DNA of 64,000 nucleotides from Halosimplex carlsbadense 2-9-1 (GTDB taxonomy: Archaea > Halobacteriota > Halobacteria > Halobacteriales > Haloarculaceae): NCBI RefSeq assembly GCF_000337455.1, contig NZ_AOIU01000018.1, positions 1-64,000 on the forward strand, given 5' to 3'. Of this stretch, positions 41,688 through 50,916 are shown piece by piece. A program made the translations under genes and the position numbers. Numbering within the stretch: position 1 is the first letter of the stretch; every line of letters starts with the position of its first letter. The notes beneath the pieces are model-generated. The model made no database searches. It saw only the letters and a list, made by a program, of their open reading frames with translations, and was not told the origin of the DNA.

Positions 41688-42701
41688 ATGTCAGAGAGCC
41701 GGGACCCGGTCGAGGCGCGCTCCGACGGCGAGCGCGACCTCTACGAGGTGGCGACGTGGGAGCCGCGGTCGGTGCTGGACAAACTGTCGGTGTTCGCGTA
41801 CACGACCGGGGTGTCGGCACTGCGGCTGTTCGTCGTGGTGCTGGCGCTGGTCATCCTCGGGGCGCAGGTGATCCTCGGCGGGCTCGGAACGGTCACGAAC
41901 CCGTTCGTCGGCACCTTCACCGTGCTGTCGGCGGTGCCGGCGCTGGGGCTGGCGGCGTACGTCTGGTACGCCGACGTGACGAGTTCCGAGCCGCTGGAGT
42001 TGCTCGTCGGCACGTTCCTGCTGGGCGTGCTGTTCGCCGGGTTCGCCGGTGTCGTGAACACCCTCGTCAGCGTCTCGCTGGAGAGTCTGGGACTGCTGTT
42101 CTGGGGGACCCAGATCCTCTATTTCTTCCTGATCGTCGGGCCGGTCGAGGAGACGGTGAAGCTGCTGGCGGTCAGGCTGTACGCCTACCGGACGTCGGAG
42201 TTCGACGCGGTCGTCGACGGCGCGGTCTACGGCGCGATGGCCGGGCTGGGCTTCGCGACCATCGAGAACGCCATCTACATCGTCGGCCAGACGGAGGGCA
42301 TCGCGGACACGTTCAACCTCGTCGTCACCGGCAGCGGTATCACGGCCGTCCGCGCGCTGGCGGGGCCGGGTCACGTCATCTACTCCGCGTTCGCCGGCTA
42401 CTACCTCGGCCTGGCGAAGTTCAACCGCGACCGCGCGGGCCCCATCGTCGTCAAGGGACTGCTGATCGCCACGCTCGTCCACGCGACGTACAACACGCTG
42501 TCGAGCTTCCTTCCGGGCGTCATCGCCGGCGTCACGGGGATCCCGTGGTTCGTCGCCTTCTTCGGGTTCATCATCGTCTACGACGGGATCTTCGGCCTCC
42601 TGCTGATCCGGAAGATCTCCCGGTATCGGCAGGCCTACCACGAAGCCACCGACGAGGCGCCCGACGGCGAACGCGCCGACATGACCGAGTTCGACGGCTG
42701 A
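41688..42701 (+). CDS. PrsW-family intramembrane metalloprotease
   Basis: The 337-residue membrane protein has about eight helices and the PrsW/PrsW-like signature. It shows GPVEETVKLLAV (EExxK, about 151-162), GLGFATIENAIYI, GPGHVIYSAFAGYYLG, and VHATYNTL with the two His positions. In Bacillus PrsW cleaves an anti-sigma factor; archaea lack such sigma factors, so the target here is unknown. The acidic N-terminal 40 residues are cytoplasmic. Confidence 0.87.
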   Translation: MSESRDPVEARSDGERDLYEVATWEPRSVLDKLSVFAYTTGVSALRLFVVVLALVILGAQVILGGLGTVTNPFVGTFTVLSAVPALGLAAYVWYADVTSSEPLELLVGTFLLGVLFAGFAGVVNTLVSVSLESLGLLFWGTQILYFFLIVGPVEETVKLLAVRLYAYRTSEFDAVVDGAVYGAMAGLGFATIENAIYIVGQTEGIADTFNLVVTGSGITAVRALAGPGHVIYSAFAGYYLGLAKFNRDRAGPIVVKGLLIATLVHATYNTLSSFLPGVIAGVTGIPWFVAFFGFIIVYDGIFGLLLIRKISRYRQAYHEATDEAPDGERADMTEFDG

Positions 42702-42730
42702 GCGGTCGCCGTCCCCGCTCCGCACCGGGA

Positions 42731-43387
42731 CTACCGATACTCGCCGAGCGCTTCTCGCACCGCGGCCACGTCCGCGCCGGCCTCGGCGTCGCGGTCGGCC
42801 ATCCCGAGCATCCGCTCGACGTACTTGGCGAACACGTCCACCTCGACGTGGACGGGATCGCCCGGTTCCTTCGCCGAGAGCGTCGTCTCGTGGTAGGTCG
42901 TCGGGATGATCGCCACCGAGAACGTCCCGCCGGCGTCGTCGAGGGCGGCGACGGTCAGGCTGATCCCGTCGAGGGCGACCGACCCCTTCTCGACGACGTA
43001 CTGTTCGAGTCCGGGCGGGAGATCGAAGGTGTACGCCCAGTCCTCGCCCACTCGTTCGATGTCGACGATCTCCGTCGTGCCGTCGACGTGACCCTGGACG
43101 ACGTGGCCGTCGAAGCGCTCGTCGGCCGCCAGCGCTCGCTCCAGGTTGACCGCTTGCCCCTCGGTCGCCGAGTCGAAAGTCGTCCGCTCCAGGGTCTCGG
43201 CGGCCAGGAAGACCGAGAACCACTCGCCGTCGGCGTGGTCCTCGACAGTGAGGCAGGCGCCGTCGACGCTGATGCTCTGGCCGCCCGTCAGGTCCTCGAA
43301 GCCCGTCGCGATCCGGAGCCGACGACCGGCGTCGCTGTCCTCGATATCGACGATCTCGCCCGTCTCCTCGACGATCCCGGTGAACAT
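42731..43387 (-). CDS. ribE: Riboflavin synthase, alpha-chain type
   Basis: The enzyme dismutates two 6,7-dimethyl-8-ribityllumazine molecules to riboflavin. The 218-residue protein has two internal lumazine-binding repeats. Repeat 1 (1-~95) starts MFTGIVEETGEI and holds SISVDGACLTV; repeat 2 (~97-190) has GHVVQGHVDGTTEIVDI and GSVALDGISLTVAAL. This is the bacterial-type trimeric enzyme, not the archaeal RibC type. Haloarchaea are known to have it. CCCTTTTGCG lies at leaderless spacing upstream. Confidence 0.95.
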   Translation of the reverse strand: MFTGIVEETGEIVDIEDSDAGRRLRIATGFEDLTGGQSISVDGACLTVEDHADGEWFSVFLAAETLERTTFDSATEGQAVNLERALAADERFDGHVVQGHVDGTTEIVDIERVGEDWAYTFDLPPGLEQYVVEKGSVALDGISLTVAALDDAGGTFSVAIIPTTYHETTLSAKEPGDPVHVEVDVFAKYVERMLGMADRDAEAGADVAAVREALGEYR

Positions 43388-43513
43388 ACCCGACGCTTAG
43401 GCCGATCGTCGCAAAAGGGTTATCGTTCCCGGATGTGAAATGGGACCGTCACCGGATCTGCGTCGGGCGCACGGAGCGCGGGGCTTTTGCCGGTCGGGGC
43501 GGTACCGGGGTGC

Positions 43514-43762
43514 ATGGCGCGGAGTATTCTCGGGATGGTCGGGCTGGGGACGACGCTGGTGTTCGCGATCCCGGTCGCGTTGCTGGGGCTGGAGTTCCTG
43601 CTGGCGCGGGGTCAGCCGACCGTCGGCGCCGGCCTGCTGGTCGCGGCGGGGCTGATGATCGCCATCGAGGAGCACGTCACGACGCCTGACGACCTGGCCG
43701 GCAAGGCGCTCGACAAGACGGTCGGCACGGTCGTGAAGTCGCCCGACGACGAGGAGGAGTGA
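43514..43762 (+). CDS. Small two-helix membrane protein
   Basis: The 82-residue protein has two hydrophobic segments (about 5-30 and 36-52). A soluble C-terminus EEHVTTPDDLAGKALDKTVGTVVKSPDDEEE follows, which I associate with a haloarchaeal hypothetical family (possibly DUF7533, unverified). A CTTTTGCC box lies 27 bases before the ATG. Function unknown. Confidence 0.7.
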   Translation: MARSILGMVGLGTTLVFAIPVALLGLEFLLARGQPTVGAGLLVAAGLMIAIEEHVTTPDDLAGKALDKTVGTVVKSPDDEEE

Positions 43763-43811
43763 CCCGTTGGAGATCCAAGAGTTAAAATCGTGAGGGGGCG
43801 ACACGGCGGAC

Positions 43812-45719
43812 ATGAGTCGTTCCGATTCCGAGTCCGACGCCGCCGGGTCAGGTGACACGGGGGAGTCCCCTGGGCCCGAGACCGGCGCCGACGGCGACTC
43901 GGTCGACCCCGCCCGCGAGCCCGCAGCGACCGACCGCGACCCCCCGGACCCCGCCGACTCGACCGGTCGATTCGACGGCATCGACCGGACGACCCGCTGG
44001 GTTCTCGCCGTCGTCGCCGGCGGCCTGCTCGCTCGCCTCGCCCTCCTCGGTGCGCGCGTCGCCCACTACGACGAGGGCCGCGTCGCCTGGTGGTCGAACT
44101 ACTTCCTCGAGACCGGCCAGTTCGAGTACCGCTACATCATCCACGGGCCGCTCGTCCAGCACGTCAACAAGTTCCTCTTCGACGCGCTCGGCGCCAACGA
44201 CTTCACGATGCGGCTGTTCGTGGCGCTGGTCGGTGCGTTCCTCCCACTGGCGGCGCTGCTCTTCCGTGAGCACCTCGACGGCGACGAGATCGTCGGGACC
44301 GCGTTCTTCCTCGCCTTCAGTCCGCTCCTGCTGTACTACTCTCGCTTTTTCCGGAGCACGCTGATCGCCGCGGCGTTCGCGTTCGTCGCCTTCGGCCTGC
44401 TCGTGCGCGCCTACGACGAGCGGTCGGTGTGGTACGTCTACGGGTCGGTCGCCTTCATCGCGCTGGCGTTCACCGCCAAGGAGAACGCCGCGGTGTACCT
44501 GCTCGTGTGGGTCGGCGCGAGCGCCCTGTTGCTCGACCAGGCGCTGTTCCGGACCGGCGGCGACCGCTCGGGCTTCGACTGGGCGCGCGAGCGCCTCGAC
44601 GCCCGCACCCGGTCGCTCGGTGACTACGTCGCCGACTTCCTCTGGCACGGCGCGGTCGCGGTCGTCCTCTTCCTGGCGGTCACGCTGTACTTCTACGCCC
44701 CGCGGTCGCCCGACGCGGCCGCGGTGGGCTTCTGGCAGGCGGTCACCAACCCGACGCTGTTCCCCGACCTGTTCGACCGGACGCTCGACGACGTGGTCGA
44801 GGGGTACAGCTACTGGTTCGGCGGGACGACCGACGCCGGCTGTCGGCAGGACAACATCATCGACGCCTACCTCTGTTTCCTCGGCCAGGAGGTCCACGCG
44901 ATCGCCCAGTCGGCGCTCGCGCTGACGATGATGGCGGTCGTCGGCTTCCTCGCCGAGCGGTGGGGCCGCGTCCGCTCCCGGGCCGTCGTCCTCTTCTGTG
45001 CCTACTGGGGCTTCGTCTCCATCATCGGCTACCCGCTCGGGACCGACATCGCCAACGCGTGGATCGCCGTCAACGCGCTCGTCCCGCTGGCGATCCCCGC
45101 CGGCGTCGGCATCGCGCTGGTCGTCGACCGCGCCCGCGACTCGGTCCACACCGGTTCGGTCAGGTTCGGCGTCACCGCGTTCGCCCTCCTGCTGATCGCC
45201 GGCTACATGGCCGGTTCGGCGGGCTGGTACGTCTACATGAACGACACCACCGAGGACAACGAACTCGTCCAGTACGCCCAGCCGGCGGACGACTTCCGCC
45301 CCTCGATGGCCGTGCTGCAGGACCACGCGGCCGACCACGAGGGAGTCGACGTGTTGTTCGTCGGGAGCAGCTACGTCCGCGACAGCCCGCGGGACGGCGG
45401 GATCGAACCGCTCTGTTCCAGCATCAGCGAGACGCTCCCGCTGCAGTGGTACGTCGACGCCTACGGCGCCGAGGGCGACTGCATCCAGGACGAGGAGACC
45501 GCAGTCCAGCAACTCCAGAACGGCGAGGTCGACCCGCTGGTCGTCATCGCGCCGAACTCCCTGGAGGGTGACCTGGCGCCCGCGATGGACGGGTACGACT
45601 CCGATGTCTACCGCCTGCGCCACTACGGCAGCGAGACCGTCTTCTTCAGCGACCGCACGCCCGACCGACCGAACGGCAACGCCGCCCTCGAACCGCGTGC
45701 GCTCGCCGTCGGCGACTGA
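43812..45719 (+). CDS. agl23: Agl23-type membrane protein (TIGR03663), flippase-associated
   Basis: The 635-residue protein has an acidic disordered N-terminus (1-~55) and about 11-12 membrane helices. The first luminal loop has ARVAHYDEGRVAWWSNYFLETGQFEYRYIIHGPLVQHVNK, the family hallmark, with the acidic DE pair as in GT-C (PMT-like) glycosyltransferases. The soluble C-terminal region (about 480-635) is extracellular. Family members in haloarchaea are linked to dolichol-sugar translocation in N-glycosylation. A GTTAAAATC box supports the ATG at 43812. Confidence 0.85.
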   Translation: MSRSDSESDAAGSGDTGESPGPETGADGDSVDPAREPAATDRDPPDPADSTGRFDGIDRTTRWVLAVVAGGLLARLALLGARVAHYDEGRVAWWSNYFLETGQFEYRYIIHGPLVQHVNKFLFDALGANDFTMRLFVALVGAFLPLAALLFREHLDGDEIVGTAFFLAFSPLLLYYSRFFRSTLIAAAFAFVAFGLLVRAYDERSVWYVYGSVAFIALAFTAKENAAVYLLVWVGASALLLDQALFRTGGDRSGFDWARERLDARTRSLGDYVADFLWHGAVAVVLFLAVTLYFYAPRSPDAAAVGFWQAVTNPTLFPDLFDRTLDDVVEGYSYWFGGTTDAGCRQDNIIDAYLCFLGQEVHAIAQSALALTMMAVVGFLAERWGRVRSRAVVLFCAYWGFVSIIGYPLGTDIANAWIAVNALVPLAIPAGVGIALVVDRARDSVHTGSVRFGVTAFALLLIAGYMAGSAGWYVYMNDTTEDNELVQYAQPADDFRPSMAVLQDHAADHEGVDVLFVGSSYVRDSPRDGGIEPLCSSISETLPLQWYVDAYGAEGDCIQDEETAVQQLQNGEVDPLVVIAPNSLEGDLAPAMDGYDSDVYRLRHYGSETVFFSDRTPDRPNGNAALEPRALAVGD

Positions 45720-45784
45720 GCGGTCGCGAACTCACGTTTCGCCGCGCCGTCGCAGTCCGAACCCCCACCGCACTCCTCGCCCCC

Positions 45785-46675
45785 CTATCGCAACCCGCGC
45801 TCGCGTTCCCACCCTCGAATCAGCGCCGCCAGCGTCTCGTTGACGGGCACTGCCGCGTCGGCGCGGTCGACGACTGCGCCGCTGATCGCGTCGATCTCCG
45901 TCCGCTCGCCGGCCTCGACGTCCTGTAGCATCGACGACCGATTGGCGCTCGTCGCCGTCGCCACCCGTTCGACCGCGCCGACGGCCGCGTCGTCGGACAG
46001 CTCGATCCCCCGCTCGCGGGCGACTCGCGCGACTTCCGCCGCCGCGCGGCGCGCCGGTTCGCCCGCCGCCCCGTCGACCAGCGCGCCGTTCTCGACGCGT
46101 GCCAGCGCGGTCACGGCGTTGATCCCCGCGTTGACCGCCAGCTTCTCCCAGCACCGTCGCGGCATATCCGCGGCGACGGTCGTCTCGATATCCGCGGCGC
46201 GCAGGGCCGCGCCGACCGACTCGGCGACCGCCGACTCCCCGCCGTCGGGCGGCCCGAGCGCCACGTCGCCGCGACCGGTACAGTCGACGGTCCCCGGTTC
46301 GGTCAGCCGCGCGCCGTACGTGGAGGTGCCCGCGAGTACCTCCGCGTCGAGCGCGCTCGCCAGCGTCCGCTCGTTGTCCAGGCCGTTCTGGACCGAGAGG
46401 ACCGCGTCCGGGTCCGCCGCGTCGAGCGCCGCGGCCGCGGCCGGTGTGTCGAAGGCCTTGACGGCGACGAGTGCGAGGTCGAACCGCTCGGCGGGCACCG
46501 CAGTCGTCGCCGCCGGCTCGACGTGCGCCGTGTACTCACCGGTGACTCGGAGCCCCTCGGCGCGGACCCGTTCGACGTGCGGGTCGCGTCCGACCAGCGT
46601 CACGTCGTGGGCGCGCGCGAGCAGCCCGCCGAGGAGGCTCCCGAGGCTGCCGGCGCCGAAGACGAGGACGCGCAC
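45785..46675 (-). CDS. panE: 2-dehydropantoate 2-reductase (ketopantoate reductase)
   Basis: This NADPH-dependent enzyme makes pantoate for coenzyme A. The 296-residue protein has the Rossmann motif VFGAGSLGSLLGGLL (GAGSLG 7-12), VAVKAFDT, SVQNGLDNE and CWEKLAVNAGINAVTAL with catalytic Lys. DVEAGERTEIDAISGAVV is near the C-terminus. In haloarchaea this route usually coexists with archaeal pantoate kinase. It is seven bases downstream of the rubredoxin-like gene, so the two probably form an operon. Confidence 0.92.
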   Translation of the reverse strand: MRVLVFGAGSLGSLLGGLLARAHDVTLVGRDPHVERVRAEGLRVTGEYTAHVEPAATTAVPAERFDLALVAVKAFDTPAAAAALDAADPDAVLSVQNGLDNERTLASALDAEVLAGTSTYGARLTEPGTVDCTGRGDVALGPPDGGESAVAESVGAALRAADIETTVAADMPRRCWEKLAVNAGINAVTALARVENGALVDGAAGEPARRAAAEVARVARERGIELSDDAAVGAVERVATATSANRSSMLQDVEAGERTEIDAISGAVVDRADAAVPVNETLAALIRGWERERGLR

Positions 46676-46682
46676 GCCCGGC

Positions 46683-46976
46683 TCAGTCCTCGGTCCAGTA
46701 GTAGATGCTCTCGCGCTCGGCGCCGCAGGCCGGGCAGGTCTCGGGGATCGCCTCGATGTCGCCCATCTCGCCGCAGTCCCAGCAGCGCCACATCAGCTCT
46801 GCCTCGCCGCTGTCGGCGGTCGTCGCGAGGTGCTGGCCCATCCCGGCGATCCCGTCCTCGGTCGTCACGTAGAAGCCGTGTTCGTCGAACCCGCGGACGG
46901 TCCCCAGTCGGTTCCCCTCGTCGTCGAAGACCGCCTGGCCGAAACCCAGGTCGGTCTCCTCGTCTACGTCGCTCAT
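46683..46976 (-). CDS. Rubredoxin-like zinc-ribbon protein (DUF7130-like)
   Basis: The 97-residue protein has an N-terminal PRC-barrel-like half (DLGFGQAVFDDEGNRLGTVRGFDEHGFYVTTEDGI). A C-terminal four-cysteine ribbon follows: MWRCWDCGEMGDIEAIPETCPACGAERESIYYW. The ribbon resembles the rubredoxin end of rubrerythrins, so iron or zinc is possible. First gene of a likely operon with panE. Confidence 0.78.
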   Translation of the reverse strand: MSDVDEETDLGFGQAVFDDEGNRLGTVRGFDEHGFYVTTEDGIAGMGQHLATTADSGEAELMWRCWDCGEMGDIEAIPETCPACGAERESIYYWTED

Positions 46977-47049
46977 ACGTGAACCGACGCCCGACCGGCG
47001 CATAAATGTGGGTGTCGACAGCGACCCGCTCCTGTCCCGAACGCCGCCC

Positions 47050-50000
47050 TCACCGTCCGGAGTGTGGGTCGAACAGCTCGTCGAACACCTTCCGCTGGGC
47101 GGCGCGGAGGTGCTGGTGGTAGGTGGGGCGAGAGATGTCCATCGAGCCGGCCAGGTCGTCGCCGTCCACGTCGCGGGGCCACTCGAAGAAGCCGCCGAGG
47201 TAGGCGGTGCGGATGGCGGTCTCCTGGCGGTCGGTGAACCGGTCGGTGACGGCCTCGCGGAACTCCTGGCGGGTCCGGACGGGGCGCTCGTGCTCGTGGT
47301 ACCCCACCAGATCGGTGCCGCGGTAGCGGTCGGAGACGAGTTCGAACACCTCCCGCGCTTCGGCCTCGTAGGGGAGTTCGATCGTGTAGCGGACGAGCCC
47401 GTCCTCGGCGACGACCGACCGGGTGACCGCGCCGTGGTCGGCCAGCAACTCGACCAGCGAGTCGTCGACGACCGCCTCGAACAGCACGTCGCCGTCGTGG
47501 TCGGCGATGACGCTCGACGCCTCGACGCCGTCGGCGCCCGCGAGCGTGGCCTCGATGTCCTCGGCGTCGGCGCCGCTGGCGGTGACGTACAGCCGGATAC
47601 TCCCGTCGGCCTCGTGGACCGAGCCCGTGAGTTCGTAGGTCGCCTCGGTCTGTGCGGAGAGGCGGTTGAACAGGAGGTCGGCGTCACGGACGGTGAACTC
47701 CAGTTCGACGACCCGGTCCGTCGAGAGGATCCGCCCGCTCTCGATGGCGTTGACGGCGTTTGCGACGGCTCGCCCGAGCGCGTCGATGACGACCTGCTCG
47801 CGGTCGGCGACGGCGTCGAGTGCGGGCGCGTAGACGCAGAGGACGCCGTAACTGGCGTCCTTGTAGGTGAGCGGGACGGCGATCATCGACCCGAGGCCGG
47901 CCTCGTGGGCGGCCGCGTGGACGCTGCCCTCGGGCGCGTCGGCGAGGTCGCCCACGATGTGGATGGTCTCGTCGTCGAGCGCGAGCGCGGCGGGGTCGGC
48001 TGCGTCGCGAGCGGCCGAGCGGTCCAGCGACAGGTCCGCGACGGCGTCGGCGAGGTCGGGTACGTCGCCAGCCCAGGCGGTGGCCTCGATACGCTCGGCG
48101 GCCAGGTCGGGCTGGCCGATCCAGGCGAACGCGTATGGGTCGGTCACGACGAGCTGCTCGACGACACCGGCTTCGAGCTCCGCCCGGGTCCCGGCCTGGA
48201 CGAGCACCTCGACGGTGTTCTGGATGAGGCCGTTGATCCGGTCGACGAGCGTGTCGACCCGCTGGCGGGCCTCGCGGACCTCCTGTTCGCGCTTGGCGCG
48301 GTTGGCGGCGGCGGCGGCGCTGGTCGCCAGCAGCTGCACGGCCTGCCGGTCCGTGTTCGAGAAGGCGTCGACCGTCTCGGCGCCGATGCTGATGGTGCCG
48401 TGGACGCCCATCGGGATGTGCAGCGCCGAGCGGACGATGTCGTGGGGGTAGTCGTCGTCGAGAGTCGCGGTGTCGGAGACGACGACCATCTCGCCGTCGA
48501 CGAACGCGCGGCCGGGCCCGCCCTCGTCCACGTCGTAGGTCGGGGTCAGGACGCCCCGGTCGGCGACCGCGTCGGTCGTCCCCGCGGGTTCGAGCCGGTC
48601 GGTCTCCCGGTCGAACAGGCGGACGGTGTTCAGCTCGAACCCGAGCACGTCCCGGATCGCCTGGGCGGCCATCTCGGCGACCTCCTCCCGGTCGCGGGCC
48701 TGCATGAGCGACCGCGAGGAGGTGACCAGCTCCGAGAGCATCTCCCGATGGGCCTTCTGCTCGGTCACGTCGCGGACGACGCCGACGACGCCGCGGGCCG
48801 CGCCCTCGTCGCCGGTCAGGGCCGTCAGGCTGTCCTCGCAGGGCACCGGCGGGCCGCGCTCGCGCTGGACGACCGACTCGACGGTCCGCTCGGTCGCCTC
48901 GCCCGCGAGCAGTGCGTCGACGGCCGCTCCCGTCGCGTCGTCGTCCTTGACGACCGAGACGTGTTCGCCGACGAGGTCGTCGGCGTCGTAGCCGGTGATC
49001 CGACACATCCCGGGGTTGACGAACGTGAACCGGCCCTCGTCGTCGAGCGCGTAGACGCCGTCGTCGACCGAGCGGACGATGGTCTCGTAGCGGCCCAGGT
49101 CCCGCTCGCGGTCGCGCCGTTCGAGCTCGTAGCTGACCCACTCGATGAGCAGTTCGATGAACGTCTCCTCGGCGTCGGTAAAGGGCGCGTCGCGGGCGTC
49201 GGTGGCGCCGAAACAGAGGGTCCCGTACAGCTCGCCGCCGACCAGCAGTTTCCCGCCGAGGTAACACTCGACGTCGTGGTGCTCGTAGGCCGGGTCGTCG
49301 TCCCACCCCTCCGCGGCGGCGTGTTCGAGCGCGAGCAGCCCGTCGGTATCGACGGTCCGCCGGCAGTAGCTCTCCGCGACGGGCTGGGTGGTCCCGGGCT
49401 CGACGTCCGCCTGCCCGTGGGCGGCGACGACCGTCTGGGTGTCGCCGTCGATCCTGGTCATGTACCCCAGCGGCAGGTCGAGTCGCTCGCAGCCGACCGC
49501 CAGCGCCCGCTCCAGCTTCTCGTCGAACGACCGGTCCCGCGAGGAGGCCAGCCGCTGGAGGTCCCGCAGCGCCCGCTCGTTGCGCTCCAGCTCCGCTTTC
49601 GTCCGCTTCTGCTCGGTCACGTCGCTGACGTACACCGACAACCCGTCCGTGGCGGGGAAGACCGACACGTCCAGCCAGCGGTCCTCCGGCTCGTATCGCG
49701 CCTCGAACGTCCGGACCTCCTGGGTCGCGAGCGCCTCGCGGTACTTCCGCTCGAAGACGCTCCCCTCGATCTCCGGGAGCGCCTCCCAGACGATCTCGCC
49801 CACGGCGGCGTCGGCCGGCTCGCCCAGCGCCTCGGCCGCCGGGCCGTTCAGATAGGTGATCCGCCAGTCGTCGTCGATCCCCATGACCGCGGCGTCGACG
49901 CGTTCGAGGACCCGCTCGGCGTTCGCTCCGGGCGGCGTCGCCCGGAGCGAGTCCGCGCCGTCGCCGCTCCGCTCCGTCGCCGCTCGTTCCCCGCTCCCGT

Positions 50001-50394
50001 CCGCCGCCGTGGGACCGCCCGCGAGCCCGTCCGCTCCGTCCGCCAGTAGCCGCTCGATCCGCCGCGCCAGGACGGTCCCGTCGCCGTCGCCCGCGCGCAC
50101 GAAGTCGGCGACACCGGCGTCGAAGGCCGCGCCCGGCCCGAGACGCCCGTCGCCGACGAGTACGACCGGGGTCCCGTCCGGACCGCCCGCCCGTTCCACG
50201 AGGGTCGCGAGCCCGTCGGCCGTCGCCGGACCGACCCAGACGACGCAGTCGGCGCCGTCCGGGTCGACCGCGGTCGGGTCCGCCGCGGTCGTCGTGTCGA
50301 CGGTCGGCCCCTCGACCGCCGCGAGGTCGTCGGCGACCGCCCGGGCGGCGCTGTCCGGCCGACCGACTACCAGAACCTCGTCACGTGCAGCCAT
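47050..50394 (-). CDS. Large multi-sensor transcription regulator (receiver-like/PAS/GAF/BAT/HTH_10)
   Basis: The 1114-residue soluble protein lacks a kinase domain and ends in a DNA-binding module. Order: receiver-like domain (about 5-130), Gly/Ala spacer, PAS (about 160-275, VDAAVMGIDDDWRITYLNG), GAF (about 300-440), PAS (about 455-565, VDDGVYALDDEGRFTFVNPGM), GAF (about 580-715), GAF (about 745-890). A bacterio-opsin-activator sensor module follows (about 895-1040), then HTH_10 (about 1055-1105, FTDRQETAIRTAYLGGFFEWPRD and SMDISRPTYHQHLRAAQRKVF). Bat-type regulators respond to light, redox or ligands; the input here is unknown. Start at 50394 (MAARDEVLVV) chosen over an in-frame ATG 12 codons upstream. 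Confidence 0.9.
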   Translation of the reverse strand: MAARDEVLVVGRPDSAARAVADDLAAVEGPTVDTTTAADPTAVDPDGADCVVWVGPATADGLATLVERAGGPDGTPVVLVGDGRLGPGAAFDAGVADFVRAGDGDGTVLARRIERLLADGADGLAGGPTAADGSGERAATERSGDGADSLRATPPGANAERVLERVDAAVMGIDDDWRITYLNGPAAEALGEPADAAVGEIVWEALPEIEGSVFERKYREALATQEVRTFEARYEPEDRWLDVSVFPATDGLSVYVSDVTEQKRTKAELERNERALRDLQRLASSRDRSFDEKLERALAVGCERLDLPLGYMTRIDGDTQTVVAAHGQADVEPGTTQPVAESYCRRTVDTDGLLALEHAAAEGWDDDPAYEHHDVECYLGGKLLVGGELYGTLCFGATDARDAPFTDAEETFIELLIEWVSYELERRDRERDLGRYETIVRSVDDGVYALDDEGRFTFVNPGMCRITGYDADDLVGEHVSVVKDDDATGAAVDALLAGEATERTVESVVQRERGPPVPCEDSLTALTGDEGAARGVVGVVRDVTEQKAHREMLSELVTSSRSLMQARDREEVAEMAAQAIRDVLGFELNTVRLFDRETDRLEPAGTTDAVADRGVLTPTYDVDEGGPGRAFVDGEMVVVSDTATLDDDYPHDIVRSALHIPMGVHGTISIGAETVDAFSNTDRQAVQLLATSAAAAANRAKREQEVREARQRVDTLVDRINGLIQNTVEVLVQAGTRAELEAGVVEQLVVTDPYAFAWIGQPDLAAERIEATAWAGDVPDLADAVADLSLDRSAARDAADPAALALDDETIHIVGDLADAPEGSVHAAAHEAGLGSMIAVPLTYKDASYGVLCVYAPALDAVADREQVVIDALGRAVANAVNAIESGRILSTDRVVELEFTVRDADLLFNRLSAQTEATYELTGSVHEADGSIRLYVTASGADAEDIEATLAGADGVEASSVIADHDGDVLFEAVVDDSLVELLADHGAVTRSVVAEDGLVRYTIELPYEAEAREVFELVSDRYRGTDLVGYHEHERPVRTRQEFREAVTDRFTDRQETAIRTAYLGGFFEWPRDVDGDDLAGSMDISRPTYHQHLRAAQRKVFDELFDPHSGR

Positions 50395-50512
50395 TGGAGC
50401 GGTCTTTCGTTCGAAACGGCTTAAACCCAAGTGTCGGGGAAGTGGACGTGATCCGTTGTCGAGCGCGGGTACGACCGCTGGGACGGATCATCCGGTGAAA
50501 AACGTGGTCGCA

Positions 50513-50534
50513 TGCGCCGTCCGGGAATTGAACC
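50513..50534 (-). repeat. Partial copy of the tRNA-Gly 3' end
   Basis: Twenty-two bases are identical to 50673-50694, the discriminator, acceptor strand and T-arm half of the tRNA-Gly(CCC) gene. The match then stops abruptly. The copy lies 160 bases from the gene and in the same orientation. Such tRNA-end duplications often mark attachment sites of integrative elements; no integrase is nearby. Confidence 0.75.
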
Positions 50535-50672
50535 ACGCCGAGACGGTCCTGCTCGGTCGCTTCGCTCCCTGTGCGGGCTGCGACTCGTCTACTTCAACTC
50601 CCGTGACCGCAGACGCCCGGAGCAGTGGGCGGCGCGATGAAACGCGCCGCTCGCCGTTCGCTCCGGGAAAAC

Positions 50673-50743
50673 TGCGCCGTCCGGGAATTGAACCCGGGCT
50701 ATTAGCTTGGGAAGCTAATGTCCTACCACTGGACCAACGGCGC
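50673..50743 (-). tRNA. tRNA-Gly (anticodon CCC)
   Basis: The 71-base minus-strand gene folds as a complete cloverleaf. The acceptor GCGCCGU pairs with ACGGCGC, the D-stem GUCC pairs with GGAC, the anticodon stem UUAGC/GCUAA holds loop UUCCCAA, and the T-stem CCGGG/CCCGG holds loop UUCAAUU. The discriminator is A. CCA is not encoded. No intron. Partial copies of its two ends flank it at 50513-50534 and 50786-50798. Confidence 0.95.
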
Positions 50744-50785
50744 TCACGTCGTTCGCCCCGCGGCTCGCAGTCCGGGGGACTGCTC

Positions 50786-50798
50786 ACCAACGGCGCTC
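50786..50798 (-). repeat. Short copy of the tRNA-Gly 5' end
   Basis: Thirteen bases (ACCAACGGCGCTC on the plus strand) repeat 50733-50745, the 5' acceptor strand plus flanking bases of the tRNA-Gly gene. The copy is short enough to be chance in GC-rich DNA, but its position on the opposite side of the tRNA from the 22-base copy makes it worth recording. Confidence 0.4.
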
Positions 50799-50916
50799 CC
50801 TTCGCCCGAAAGTGGCAGTCCCGATCACTTGAACGTAGCGCTTCGGTCGAGTGGACGGACGGTCACCGATCCGCGCCGACACGAGGGTATTAGTCGCACT
50901 CGTACAAACAATTGGT

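Noticed and set aside
47008..50049. A 1013-codon plus-strand frame opposite the multi-sensor regulator
   Set aside because: Antisense shadow; the minus-strand protein has recognisable PAS, GAF and HTH domains.
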